Below, piece after piece: positions 50,471 through 64,000 of a DNA stretch of 64,000 bases. Origin of the DNA: Tubulanus polymorphus (lineage: Eukaryota > Nemertea > Palaeonemertea > Tubulaniformes > Tubulanidae); NCBI RefSeq assembly GCF_964204645.1, contig NC_134025.1, forward strand, positions 10,545,001 to 10,609,000, given 5' to 3'. The stretch's first letter is position 1. Each line of letters begins with the position of its first letter. Position numbers and translations under genes: made by a program. Under the pieces are notes generated by a model. The model worked only from the letters and a program-made list of their open reading frames with translations, made no database searches and had not been told where the DNA came from.

Positions 50471-53400
50471 TAAACTTTCAAGTTATTTCTCTTGTTCTGC
50501 ATCCACCTACATTACAAACTGATTAGTGCTACATTTAATCACCAGGGGTCTCTATTGAAAATGAGTAGCGCGGTACTGCTATGACGCGCGAATGAAAATA
50601 TCTAATACGATCAATTTTATCGCCGGCGTGCTTGGCTTGTTTTGAAAAGCCTTTTGAATCGGTTTTCATACAAAAACCTACCGGAAACCGAATTGATGCA
50701 GTCCTTGTTATCATTAGCCATCAATGAAAATAATAATTAATTCTGAAAAAAACGGGGAGTTTTTCCAGCGGCGCATCCGTGAAAATCAGAAATAATAGAA
50801 TTATTGTCAGTGGACAAGATTTAACAACTTGACAATATTGGTCGGCGGCATGTGTCATCGCGTGGAATCACCGCGTCAAGCGTCAGGGGACATGCAGCGC
50901 ATATGGGGGCTGACTAATCCGAGATCACTAGTAAATACGCAGTAAATAGATAACCACTTCATGATTGTTTGTAAAATTGGTAGATGATATCAGCCCCCCA
51001 CCTATCCGGCATGAGTCAATGAGAATCTGCCTGACAGGCTGCTGTCGCCCCAAGTAACCGCAGGACTGTAACCAGTTCTGCGCTGACAATGATGTTACGT
51101 AACGGATCAAATTAGTAGCGTTAATCAACTGGCGGACTGTGTACTCCGGGGTAATGTCAAAACCGCCGTCAAACGTCGCACTCTAGCAACGTCTGTTATT
51201 TTCATATCTTTTCTTCAAAAACCAACACCTCGCTTTTCTAATCATTTTGTCGTTTGATGTGGTTTCGGTCATGACGCATTCAGTACAATCACTTACACGG
51301 GTTACATCAACGCAAAGAAAGTAACGTTATCACATTAGAGAATTTTATTTCATCCTGAAAATGATAAATGCTTGTACAAGAATATGAATACGATACATTA
51401 AACATAAAACTATTCATTTACAGCGCATTAAAACATCCATAGTTTCATAACATCGGCTCTTTTGTATTTGAAAGTTCATAATATCTTACTTCGGTCAGAT
51501 TGATCATTGTAATAATAGTTCGGCAGATTTTTCTCCTCTGATCGTTGTATTAAAACAATATAGCATCGCTAGATGCTGCCCCCTGTTGGAGACATCACAC
51601 AAACTGTAAAACTTTTCGTTGATTTTGATAATACCGGTAAGTATATATATAGTTATATAAATAAGCTGGTCAGAGTTTACCCAGTGCATATAACTATTTT
51701 CGTAAACATTATGACTATTTACGAGGGGTTTTTACGATGGTTTCGCGCATGCAATTGCATTTAATTAATTCGCTGTAAAGTCACTCATGCATGTGTTACA
51801 CGGAGCCCAGTTCGCTGGCTGCGCAAAAGCTTTCCCGTCCGACCGGGAAACCTTGATCTCGTTGATGCGTGGTATTTAATAAATCTCTAATACCACCTTG
51901 CTCTCCCTTCGTTTCTGTTTAGTGAAATAGAAGAACTCTCTCGTTTTCCCGGGAGCTGTATATGAGAATAGTATACCCGGCCACGATAGATTCCGCGAAT
52001 TCTTTCGGAATTAATCAGAAGTCACGGTTGCCTCTGTCCGCAATGAACGCTCGTCTTTCGCTCGTTGAATTTTTCAGTAAATATACGTCAGATCCATTAA
52101 ATGGAGTCAATTTCAAAGTTGAAAGCCATACGAAAACAAACATCCCTTTTAATGCTTCCAATATATAAACACTCCGGAGTTCTAGCTAGAAATCGAAAGG
52201 TTAATTCGGTATCATGATATAACGTATAACGTAATTCAATTAAAATGCGAAATTCTTCCAAATTGTTTTTGGTGAAATGCTGGCAATCAATTAACATTCG
52301 ATTTCGTTGAATATCATTGCAAAGTCATTGCGAGTAACCAGTCCGCAAATATGTTAAAATTTACAAACTCAACTATCTAAGCTCCAGTAAATGATTGGGT
52401 ATTTTTCAACAAGTCAGTTGTCAGTTATTGGATATATATGAAGTTTGCACATCAAGTGCAAAATAAGAAAATGTATATGAATGCACGAAATGCCATGAAA
52501 AACAACAAAGAACATTTACTGAAAATAAATTATCGCAAACTTGTAGCAGATTTTTCTGTAATGATGATATGAATTTCATGCAATTCATGCTTCTTGAATA
52601 TTCTTGGGCAAAACTGCTTAGAAATAAAAGAATGAATCATCACAATCACAATAGTCAATAAAATTCGTTTTTTTTCTGCCCCACCACATCCCTGACAATT
52701 TTCTCAACAACGCATTCCAAGGTGTGGCCACTTTTATTACATCCGCAACAAAAGAGTGCCATGTTGCACTAATAGATAGATACGTCTTTTCTTCGCTCTT
52801 TCGTTAATGACTTGAATATTTATTTCCGGGCGTAAAATCTAACGAAGAATGTTATTACGAGTTGGCGCAAAACATAAAATGCAAAATTTAAATACAAGTA
52901 TGCAAGTAACAGGTGGTTACTGACGTACTCGTTCCAGTTGATGTATCGGAACTATTGTTGCAGTCTGCCGTGCACGAAACAGAAAAGAAACAAGAAAAAA
53001 ACAGAAAGAAAGAAAGAAAGAACGGAATTAGATGGAAATATTTCTATTTCTTGTATTTTTAGTCTACTGACAGCTCTGCCGATAGCTTTACGAGCCGTTT
53101 ATTCTGAGGATGTATTGAAAATATTTACTTTTTTATTCACACGCGAAACAATTCAGGTTTTTTTCCCGTATCAAACAATTTGTATTTTGAACTTGTAGAA
53201 CATGACGAGAAAGCCAAGTCCTACAACCAGAGAGCAAAAAAGTATTAAAGTATCAAAAAATATTAGAATCAAGAATTTTCAAGAATTTTCGTAATTAATT
53301 TACCGTTTTGATTTACTTTAACTTTTCGGCTTTCTGATTGTGGGACTTGGATTTATTTTTCACTCGCAACACAGTGTGAAGCTCTACCTCGTGCCTCGTC

Positions 53401-56400
53401 AGCATGATGAGAAAATGCTGACTTATTACTTTCATTATAACTCACATATCATCTACATAGTGATATTCAGAAACTACCCATTGCAGTATCTGAGATTTCG
53501 TAAGAAATTGTAATTATCTTCGCGAGACAAATTCGTGCAAGAAAATCTTCTTTGCAGTACCCAAACACCTTTCTCTGTCTAGTGCCTCCAAAAAGGATAG
53601 AGTACATGCTAGAAAATATACATACACGGTTTGTATAAATCACCACACGAAGCGCTTCCACATTTTGATTATTCAACTGAATATGTTTGCGGAAATATTC
53701 TATGATCGAGGGTTGATAATGGATGTCCAGGCCAGTAATCTTATCAGAAGAAACAAAGAGCCCGACTCGCGCTAATGTCTTCGGAAAAAACGAATTCATT
53801 TTGTCCAGCACTTTATTGCGGCGACTTCGTTACGCGAATTGAAAGGCGATTCGACGGCCGATTGTTTTTGACCAAATTTTCGCCACTTTCCGTTGCGGCT
53901 GCCCCGTGGTGAATCACGCTCGATGAATTTGCGATTATTGTAACTCATGAGCGTGTTTATTCAATATTAGGTTTGGCACATATGGACGGGCGTGAGCAGT
54001 TTGAGCGCGGATTGTGAGTCAGGGTTACATACCCGACTCAACCGGCGGCAATGACTCACAGTGATACGCTTGTCGCTGAAACACCTGGACTTTTATTAGT
54101 AATACTAGTAAAATATTTATTTGATACTGCATAACGCGGTTGGAATTGTTCAAAACTGAGTAAGATAGGCGTAATGATCCTAATTACAAAAGACGTCGAT
54201 CTGCGGAGCGCGTTAAAATCCTCCGTCGAATAACGACGGACGCTTTTAATGGGGGAATTTTGCGCGATAATGATTCGTGCAAAATCGAATTGAGATTTCA
54301 TATAGATTTCTCCGTTGGGTAATGATGACTCAAAGTGGCCAGATGATAGTTTAGGGAGGTGTTCGATAGTCTCGGTATTGCTCCCAGGTGAGTTTTCGGT
54401 GCAAAATTGCCAAACGACAGCGAAAAATCGCTTTCGACCGGAATTACGCGCGCGCGCGCTTGATATGTATTAAATTATAGCGTTTTCATTAATTCTAAAA
54501 AAAACGGAACAACAGCAAAACTACTTCCTTTTACAGCTTACTATCATATTTCATAGAAGCATGATGGTAAATAAAATGATAGTCCCCAGATGCATTGTGG
54601 AAAAAGAGCTCTTATTCATAGATAGAGCATTAGAAAAATTATTTTACAAAAAAAGCAAATCGATGGTAAATTCGCTTGTCATAGAAACGTCAAATTTTTA
54701 GAAAAAAAGAATCACAGATGTGTAATGTGGTAGTAAAGTTCGTGAAATAAAATAGAATTCCAGCCATAGAAATATATGCTTATAATATGTCGGTATATGC
54801 TATTCATAAATTTGCATTCATTCATTCATATCAGATGGTATGTAACGATCACGAGTAGTGAGCAATAGGATGAGCCGGTTTTACGTGTAAATATGCGGAT
54901 TCGTCATAAAACGCATTATTCATAATGCTTACAATAATACAACGCCGCAAGTACGATCCAAAAATCTGACTCAGGGCCACTGAAGTTTGACCTTCTAACG
55001 CGAATGGCGAATCCCAGGCTCTCGCGTGCGCTCTCTCGCTCTCACACTGCAAAATTGGTGGAGTTTCGTTGCATTCCTTAATCCGTATCCCTGACTAATC
55101 CCGCTTTCTATAAATTCCTCCCGCTTGCATATATATAAATACTTGCATATCCCAGGCAGCGTAACGGCAAAAAATAAACAATTGCATTCCGCACAGGGCC
55201 TGCAAATAAACAACGACTTTCAACGTAATTTTGCAGAGCAATAATTATTTAAGTTTCTTTGTAGAAAATAAGCATTTTTCCTACCAGCCACGAGGTTTTC
55301 TGTTCATTCCCATCTCTTTTCATCTGTTCAAAAGACCATATCATTTGATGTCTATGTTGGGGGAAGCTCCCGAGGCAAACCACTTTAATAAACACTTTAA
55401 AGCTAAGATTCTTAATACATAAACGATTACTAATTTCTAGAAAAAAAAACAATACCAGTGTCAGATAACAAGTTGCTTTTGAAGCACGGATTCCGGATGA
55501 GACTCTTCAGTAGGGATGATACAGCCAGCGATCCGCGGATGCCGGATAATCCCAAAGGCATTTTCTAGTAATCAGTAACATTTCTCCGACATCCGTTCCA
55601 TATGCTGCGGCATCCTGAAATGCCAAGCATCGGGAACATCCCCCACCCATGTCCCTGTGGAAGGACTCATTTACGATGATGCAAACGTATGGGTAGGTTT
55701 ACGAAATCATATTCAATTTATGAAATATCATTTTCGTAATATATATTGATATTCGAACCGGTTGTATTTTTTCGGGGCATTTCAGAAGTCCACTTTTTAA
55801 AATTCAATTCAGGTCCAGGAGCAGATCCAGGGACCACAAGGGTAGCACAACTTATAAAAAGGGCATAATCGCGACAACGAAGGGGGCTGGGTCCTCCCCA
55901 AGAACATTAAATTTACTGCTTTTTGGTGCAATTTTCAAGCAATGAAATGAAGTCCTGATGCAAACTGCTTTCTAGAAAATTTACTGCATTGAGAAAGATG
56001 AAATGGTTTTAAAATCATCTGCCTCGTCTTGTAAAATGGTTCTCTTTTCTACTTTTGGGATTGATAGGGACGGCTGCATGTGTTCTTTTTACTTTGGGGA
56101 TGAAAAAAACGAAAAAAGGCACGAAATTCTCGCGACGGTAACACGTGCCAACGGTGCTACCGTCTGAATCCACCCTTGAGGTTCCGAATTCATAAGTGAA
56201 TTATTACGCCATCAGCAGGAAGGTCTCAAGCAATTCAAAATTAATTCAATTCAGTAGTCAATTCTATAATACATTGCATTACTCTCATCTTCGACATCAA
56301 TGTAACTATAAGATCTATTGATACGGACAATACGGACGCTCTATTGCAACACGCGTATTTTCTACGTAAAATCGAAAACGTTTGGTTTGGTTTGAGTCAT

Positions 56401-58954
56401 TGACGGATGTTTCGCGAGAAACGGGACATCAAATGTTACGAAATTAGTTTCACACTGTCGGACCGACGTGTTAAGACGAAAATGAATCTCGCCAAGTCCT
56501 TTCAATTTCAGCGAATCGACGACAAAACCGCGGCGTCATCACCGCACCAGCCTGCTCCTTTGGCGATGTTCGAATGATGAATATTTGTTCGTTCCTAGTT
56601 TATGAAAGCACACATACGAACGACTGGTTGTCTTAAGTCGGCTTATCGAAGGCAGATCGATGGCAATCAATGGGCGCTGGGGAGATTGTGCCTGATGACC
56701 CGTGCTTAGCAGACGACTAAGTGATAAAGTGCGCGAGAATCACATCATCTGTTTTGCTGATCAAAGAACATAAAACCTAACGCGCCTGTTTTATCTAAGC
56801 GTAAACGACTTCCCGGCGTTATTTCAAATGAATATCTTTTGCGGTCTTCTTATAGCACATATTCGCGAGGTGTCTATTACTCATGTTGTTCGTTGCGTAA
56901 AATTGAACGATTGGGCGGATGCCTCGGTCCGAAATGAAAATTCTTGCCAGCACAGTCAGTCGGTAATATCACGTGGTGACTTGAAAGATCCGACGAATCC
57001 ATCCATGCAAATGCGTCAGAGGTTAAACCTAATGAATTTTATGCGCATATAGAAATGAAAACGATTTCGACGTCGTTGATTTCTTTGTAAAAAACTGCAC
57101 CACGTCTAAAACGCGAATTTTTAGTATCGAAATTATTATAAATGAGTGTAATATTGAAAAAAGGTTGCCTCGTGTTGGGCCAAGGGATTCAGAGTTACGA
57201 TGATCGCTTCTCCAGTTACTACTATCTAAACTGCTTTGTTTGATTTCTGAGTAACCAAATACTACAGGGATTCGCGATTAATCTCACAAACGCGTACAGC
57301 AGCATTATCTAGCGGGATATGTAATTTTTGTTTAAGTTACCACAACTCGATCACACGCGCTAAATAAAAAGTTCTCGTATAGAAAATCCGCCTCTTCTTT
57401 TCAAAGACGCATATTCTGCGCGGCGAAAGATGTTTTCGCGTATTTGCGAACGACCGTGTCACGGGAATTCCGAACAGGAAAAGTTCTCATCAGCAAATTG
57501 CCTTCGCGAAGCGCGTTGTCAATCATCGCGTATGTCGTAGAAAAAATACGTCGCTATTGCGCGTCAAAAGTTAACGTAGTTCTGGTAAAACCTTTTAATG
57601 CGGGTTTTTCTAGCGAATGGATTTGTTTGAATTGGCGTGTTATCAGGGGAAGCGCCGTAAATCAAATAAGAAAATGAGTATCGGAATGCCATTTGACGAC
57701 ATGATTCATTGGTTTTGAGCAGATTTCGAACCCTATGGGCACACGCCGGATAACGACCCGTGTGTACTCGCGTGCGACTCTGTTTAACTCGATCATCACC
57801 TGACACAGAGTTTAAATGCATCGCCCCCAGAGAGAGTGTCGTCATTTGAAATTTAATTTGATTGGGGAAAAATGAATAATTGATGAAAAGTTCGACACTT
57901 GTATTCGGCTCGAAACGAGGTGAAAAGGCCAATTAGAAGCAATGAATATCCGAAAGTTATCCAAACAAATAGTGGTTTTTTGCAAGGGCCGATATTCATT
58001 TTCGAACACGTCATAGAACTAAGCGTACTTCAAATAAACAGTCATTTATTACGTGGTTTTTACCTATAAGGTATATTCAGATAGATAGCTAAACTTTAGA
58101 TCAAAATTGATGAGTCACGATGACTCATTTCTACTTTCCAAAAGTACCAACTATAATTAAATATCGACTAATTACTAGTTTTAACTTGCGGGCAAAAGGG
58201 AATCCAACGTTTCCATTATGTTTCATATATTTGTCTACGTGGATACCGAAACTTTTCAACAGCAGAGCTGAACGAATGAGATTTATGTATTAGATGGCGG
58301 AAGTATGCTGATGACCATCAATTCACGGATGTCATTAAGTCAGGACGTTATACGGTGACGAAGACATCCTTTTATCGTTCAATACCTGGTGGGCTCGGGT
58401 CACCTTGAATATTTATAGGAAATAGGGGTGAGAACGCGGGCTGAATTCATCTGCGCCGACGAGTAGTAGGCAGGTCCTGTTGGTAAGGACATGACCCTCA
58501 AGTGTGGGAAATAATTGATCATTAATTCGCCGGGGATGATGCGTATCTGCGCATACCAAGCAGTATCCAGCGACGGAGGAGTTGCGAAAAACGATTCGAT
58601 CACAGTCGATTGAGCAGCAACAAGATTGAGTGTTTATTATTAGTCACTACCGGGGAATTGATTCGCGGTACAAGATATCTGAAATTAACGCGCTACAGGT
58701 TCCATTTATTTAGATTGATGACATTCCTCCATTATGAGATAACGAATCCATTTATTTTTACGCTAATTGAAAAAACGAAAATTAAAATTGATGGCCTGTT
58801 TGTCCACGATACGATCTTATTCACGCATCGGTGCCTGTAGTAAGACGAATTCATTTCAAAATCTGCTGCGGTATAGGTCGATATACTTACGATACGATTA
58901 AGTTTTGAACAAACATGATGAATATTTTCTATCGATATTTTGCGGCCATTCTGA

Positions 58955-59275
58955 TGTTATGGATCTTAAAAAAGGGTTTAACCCTGTAATTTATTTGATT
59001 GGTAGTTTTCGTTTGACTTGTTTTGATTTGCTGTCTCATACAAACCCACCACACCCGCCAGGGGTGAAACAGGAGGTTTGATTTTGAAATCGGATATCGA
59101 AGTGCATACATTTTCTTTTTTCTAATCTTAGAATAGGGATTAGCCCTGTAACCTATTTGATTAGTACATTTAGTCTGATTTGTTTTTATCTGGTGTCCCT
59201 TACAAAACCCACCATACCTGGCCGTGGGAAACAGGAGATTTGTATATGATCGGCGGTCGAATATTTACAAAACTT
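58955..59275 (+). repeat. Two tandem units of about 162 bases
   Basis: CCCTGTAATTTATTTGATTGG (58982) recurs 162 bases later as CCCTGTAACCTATTTGATTAG (59144). Both are followed by a TTGTTTT block, then ACAAA(A)CCCACCA and GAAACAGGAG. Substitutions are scattered, so the duplication is not recent. Confidence 0.75.
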
Positions 59276-62200
59276 TTTGTTTAAAAGGAAGCACATAATT
59301 GGAAATTTCGGCTCCAGTTCATTTCTGATGTTATAGATGTATGTATTGAATATACTCATATTACATGCGATTGATAGTACATATTGTAGACACATTTCAA
59401 ATATGTTATTTCTTATTTACTCTATAGCAACTTCGTCTACACGAGATACGGTTTATTCTACCGTAATACCTCAACCTGAGCTGCATTTTATTAGTAATCG
59501 AAACTTATTTATTCAGCGATGTTAAAATAGAAAATGAATTTTAGGAATTTTTTATAATCTACACCAGATTTTTGTTGCATTTTCAGCAAAGTGCCGCGTC
59601 TTATAAGAATGCTTTCAGTTTCATAAACACATGACGCCCACCGTTAATGATCTATCAGTAAAGTTTTTTGACTGAAATAACTCCTTCTATAGAAGTTGCG
59701 CTCATCCACGAGGGCGTCTTCTTATAATTTTCAATTTGACTCGAAAGTTCGCAAAGCCGTATTCAATTTACCGGGAAATGTATCTTCTTCCCGCAATCAT
59801 TCATCCACTATCAAAAAGACTTTGAGAGATCGAAACGACTGACTAATGTGATTTCGTTTCATATTATCGAGTATCGTGTCAGTTCTTGCGTTACTAGTGT
59901 TCGTTTCGTTCGTTTCGTGTCGGTTACTGATGACGCTAGTTTGTGAAATGAGTAAACCTCTATACCGACGAAATTGTCACGCATATACACCGTAATGCGA
60001 TCACGGAAAGCGCATCGACTCCTGCGCACACGCAACAAGCTCGATGGATGGAAAAAAATCGCCATCAAACCATAACCCACTCGTCATCCGTGTCCATTCA
60101 CTTTTTTTTTGTTTTTGTCGGTGTTGCGTGTATGTGTCATCGGTTGCTGTCCCTGTACTCTACGTAGCTTTACGTTCACACTTCGCTAATTGCGTTTCCG
60201 CATTCGTGGCGATTTTGCAGCCATTCGTTTTCAGCGATCGACGACAACTATGTATGTATGTACGTGTGTGTGACTGTGTGTGTCAGTAAATTCCCGAGTC
60301 ATTTATGCATCGCATGTGTCAATTTTACCCAAGGTGAAATCACTCAGTTGTGTCTAAAAGATTCGCCAAGCATTGCGCGCGCTATCATCGATTCATCTCA
60401 TCAATCATTGGCGACGCTTGCGTGAACACCCACCGAATTCCACCGCGATGGTTTGGAATTTAGCGCTTTCCTATTGAGCGGGTTTTTGAATAAGTTGTTT
60501 TTACCAGCGCTGCCAGTTCTTCGCGACGTGTACCCGGGCGACGAAACATAAAGGCTGTTGACTCGACGTCGCGGTGGCGTTGTTACGTTGTTATAACATC
60601 TGAAGACATCGATGACTAATCACTAAACGAAAGCCAACGCCGTCCTTTCACTTTTAACGAAGTTTCACCACATAAAAGATCACTGACGCGTGGTAAAAAG
60701 GAAAGCCGTTTTATCGACCTTATATCTTCGGGATTATTACCTCGCATCGGCACGCGGCGGCGGAGAATTTCTCGCCGAACGACTCGCGAAGAATAAATTG
60801 AAATCTTTCATTTCGTTTCGTATGAGTTTCGTCAACAGGTTTAGAAGGAAAGCCGAAATGACGGCAGTAATTAAAACAAGAAAGCTTAATTTTTTTATTC
60901 TGAAAACCGTATGATTTTATTTGAAAACAAAGCCGGTGCACACAATGCGCGCGCTAAATAGTCTCGGGGAAACGAGCTTGATTAATAAAATGATGATTAA
61001 ACTCTGGGTCGAATTCTGCAAATTCCCCGCCGTACGAGCATCGTGCCTAAATGGCCTTTATTTCGATTTGACAATATTTTTTGACTCATAGCGAATCTAA
61101 TTCTTCCGCGCTATTAATCCTCTTTGAAATAAACCCATATGAATCATTGCTGTACTGGCGCTTAAGAATCTTCCTCCAGGTAACATATCTGACAACGATA
61201 GCGCGGAAGTATACAAACCCAACTGAAATCGTCGTCGGGCTATCTTAGCAACAAAAAAGATTCTCTCCGCCGGTAAATGCAAATGTTCTCGTGTGTTGTG
61301 TTTTTTTTCGCTAAGGATCCTGGTGGCTTATTTTATATTCAATCCACGGAGTCCCGGCAATGAACCTCCGGCTCCGATGTGACTCATGCTATATCGAGGC
61401 AGCTGTCGTCTCCGTGAGCATATTCACCAGTTGCGTTCGAGGGAATAATCCTCTGAGATTATTCTCTAAATAGCCTGCTAATTCCATGTCAAGTGTAGCC
61501 GCAATCGTTTTTATCGTCGCTGCAACATTAGTTCCCGATGAAATTTACATGAGCGCATTGATTTTAGCAACGACGGGCATTATTAACTACAATTAAAAAC
61601 TACGGAACAAGAACGAACGCAGAAGAAAATTGCTTTTCGACGATGTCGGCCTTTGTTTTTGGAAAGGAAATAAGAGATACTTGCCCTCGGGTCCGATAAC
61701 GTTTCGGTGCATTTACTTATTGAATTAATTTTTCGAAGAACAAATTTCAACGGTCGATTCTCTGAGCAAATCGCATTTTTAAGTATACGTTACATCATCG
61801 GCTCTCTGTCCAATCTCTAGTAGGTCATCGAGTCGCCGTGTTATTGATGAGCGAGTAGCTTCTGCGAATACGAAAAAAAGAACTTCGCAAATCCAGGGTC
61901 GTGAACAGTAGTCATCGACCAGGTGCCAAAAGTCTGTATGGATAAGTAAAAATGTGCATATAAACGTGACTGTATGGTTACCCTCCGAGAAAAGCGGGTG
62001 AAATTTAATTCGATAAGTTTAATTCGGTTTTCAATTCCAACGCTGATGGCCATTTCATAGATTTATAATGACCTTCTTTCGAAGTGACAGTGTAACCAAA
62101 TTTAATCAATTTAACTCTGGTTGCGGAGCGCCCGGGAGCTATGGGGGCATCGGCGAAGCAATCCGTCAACATCGCCTGTCTGGAGTGTCTAGAATAAATA

Positions 62201-64000
62201 GTTCACTAATTAATACGGGCTTACGAAAGGAAATGTGGCTCATTATTTCTCGAGCCATTTTCGCATTACTCAGTCATTATTGTGTGAGTCAAAATCACTT
62301 CGGGAGAACGCTCGACTTGCGGGAAATCCAGAATGCGCGCACGTTGTGCATCATATATCTTATGAAATTCATTGTGTTATACACGCCGTCGGTGATATAC
62401 CTCACAACACGGTCGTTAATCCACTTTTGTTTAACGAGTTTCAACTTTCATTTTCGAATTCTTGTCGTCTGCAGAGCGCGCCGATGAGCGCAGAGCAGGC
62501 GTTCCGATTTATTACTCAAGCTGGTTTATGAGCCGCTTTGACTTCGCATCCATCTTTCACAAATCAATTAGGAAACGTCTTCCGATAATCTGCCGCCATT
62601 GACTGTGTACTGGGTATAACTTTGATTAGCCGGTCGTAAAATTAACAAATGCCGGCATCATTCGTAAATTGTATTCGGTTTAAACTACATCGAGGGTATT
62701 GAAGCAATGAGCGACCATCTTTCTTTTATGTTTGATAGATTATCATAATAAATACTCGTCGACATTGTCCCGGGAAGATAAAGGAATTATTTCATCAATT
62801 TATCACAACGTGAAATAGTTTTGAATTTTGAAATATTTTTTTGGAATTTATGTTGAGTTATTGTCAACAAACAATAAATCCAAGATTTGGCGATTCTGGT
62901 TTTCCGTAAATATGTATACACAGGCCCATGTTTAGGACGAACTCCCGCTCAGGTGCCAGCCCTAAGAAAATTTGAGCGTCGAGCCTTCGAAACACGTTTT
63001 CATCCAGTTTTCGTTCAAAATAGCAACATGCTTCCAAACTTACTTGATTTGAGGACAAACTATAGGAAAAGAAGCAAAGATTCCACCCTAAATTTGCTAG
63101 AAGTTGTGAAATTGCTCCTCTTCGCCTCTCATTTTTTAAATATTTTTCCGATCGAAAACTATACCGTGACCCGACATAAGCGTGGGCACCTTACAAGAAA
63201 TTCCACTTTCATGAAAAAAAGGTTCCACTTTCACGAAAATCGAACCCCTTCCTAAAGACATGCCTGGCTACGGGCCTGATACATGTATAGTTGTCCGTTT
63301 TCTTTGGCATTTAGTTGTTTTCAACTTTTGAATGCGATTAACCTGCCAATTCCAGTCTTCTAAGTCTTATTTATTGCCAATACAGCCAATTTCACTTCCG
63401 ATTTTCAAAGTAAAAGATTTTTGTCATTTATAATATTTGCGTCAATGAAATTTTCTTGACCATGACCTTTCCATTCGATTAAATTCGAAACGCATCATGG
63501 AATAATGTTGCACAATTCGAAGAATCCTGTTCATTCGAAACAATGGAACTTCGGCATTTTCGCATAGGCGACTGGCAAAGGGATGTATAGAAAAAACTGT
63601 TGAATCATCCGAGAATCATATTTTTTTAAACTTTTGCTCAGCGAGCGTGTCATGGACGTGGAGCTGAATGTCAACAAGGGTCTCTGCGGCATCGAGGGTG
63701 CCGTATCGAAGAACGTGAGGAAAATTGCGCCACTTGCAGCCTGAGCAAATAATCGCGCAATTAAATTTTCTTCACGAGTTTCAGCTATACTCGCACATAA
63801 GATCAATTATCTAAACACTGCAACAGAATTGCGCGCAATTGGCTCAATTATTTACTTTTTCTGTTGAATTTGTGTGCGCAGGTTATATCGGCGTTCGTTT
63901 TATCAGATAGGCGTGGCGCCCTATGATACTCATTTATGTATTTATATGACTAATTATATTATTTCTTTGCCTGCGAGTACTGCGAGAGTCGAACAGCTGT

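Noticed and set aside
57564-57932. 122-codon minus-strand frame
   Set aside because: Composition is typical of translated non-coding DNA, with no known motif.
62068-62531. Overlapping frames of 139 and 98 codons
   Set aside because: No domain, no splice partners and no recognisable protein. Two overlapping frames in AT-rich DNA are expected by chance.

Overview
This window is animal nuclear DNA. The genes are split into many short exons with GT-AG introns, are written on both strands, and the introns are full of small non-autonomous transposons. Protein features (a mollusc- or annelid-like IkB/Cactus and a conserved ER glucosidase) fit an invertebrate bilaterian, probably a lophotrochozoan, but the species cannot be fixed from the sequence. 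No rRNA, CRISPR array, bacterial gene or viral gene was found.

Three protein-coding genes are supported, all in the left half. (1) Minus strand, 3338-7826: a 10-exon gene for a 424-residue protein with an N-terminal PH domain and a long low-complexity tail (proline-rich, GYPQQ repeats, Asn-rich and Gly/Gln/Asp-rich). (2) Plus strand, 8240-21417: a complete 22-exon gene for the alpha subunit of ER glucosidase II (GH31, GANAB). It lies head-to-head with gene 1 and may share a promoter of less than 0.5 kb. (3) Minus strand, 28009-30390: a 4-exon gene for an IkB/Cactus-type NF-kB inhibitor with six ankyrin repeats and two separate DSGxxS phosphodegrons. Kappa-B-like sites and E-boxes lie upstream of it.

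The GANAB introns and the flanks hold several transposon families. They include four copies of a 'GTGGCCACTGACCTGG' repeat, two copies of a hairpin MITE, a perfect hairpin at 7.2 kb, a 0.6 kb TIR element, and a 1.9 kb element with perfect 12-bp inverted ends. The last contains five tandem 154-bp units and a nested fold-back.

From about 31.7 kb to the right end no convincing gene is visible. This 32 kb stretch holds three copies of a 386-bp TIR element, a 2.4 kb element with about 590-bp inverted arms, several local duplications and a large CT/CCCT microsatellite. By eye it is rich in AP-1 type TGASTCA sites (22, against 3 in the first 31 kb), which could mark a regulatory landscape. The palindrome TACCGGTA is over-represented in the window as a whole.
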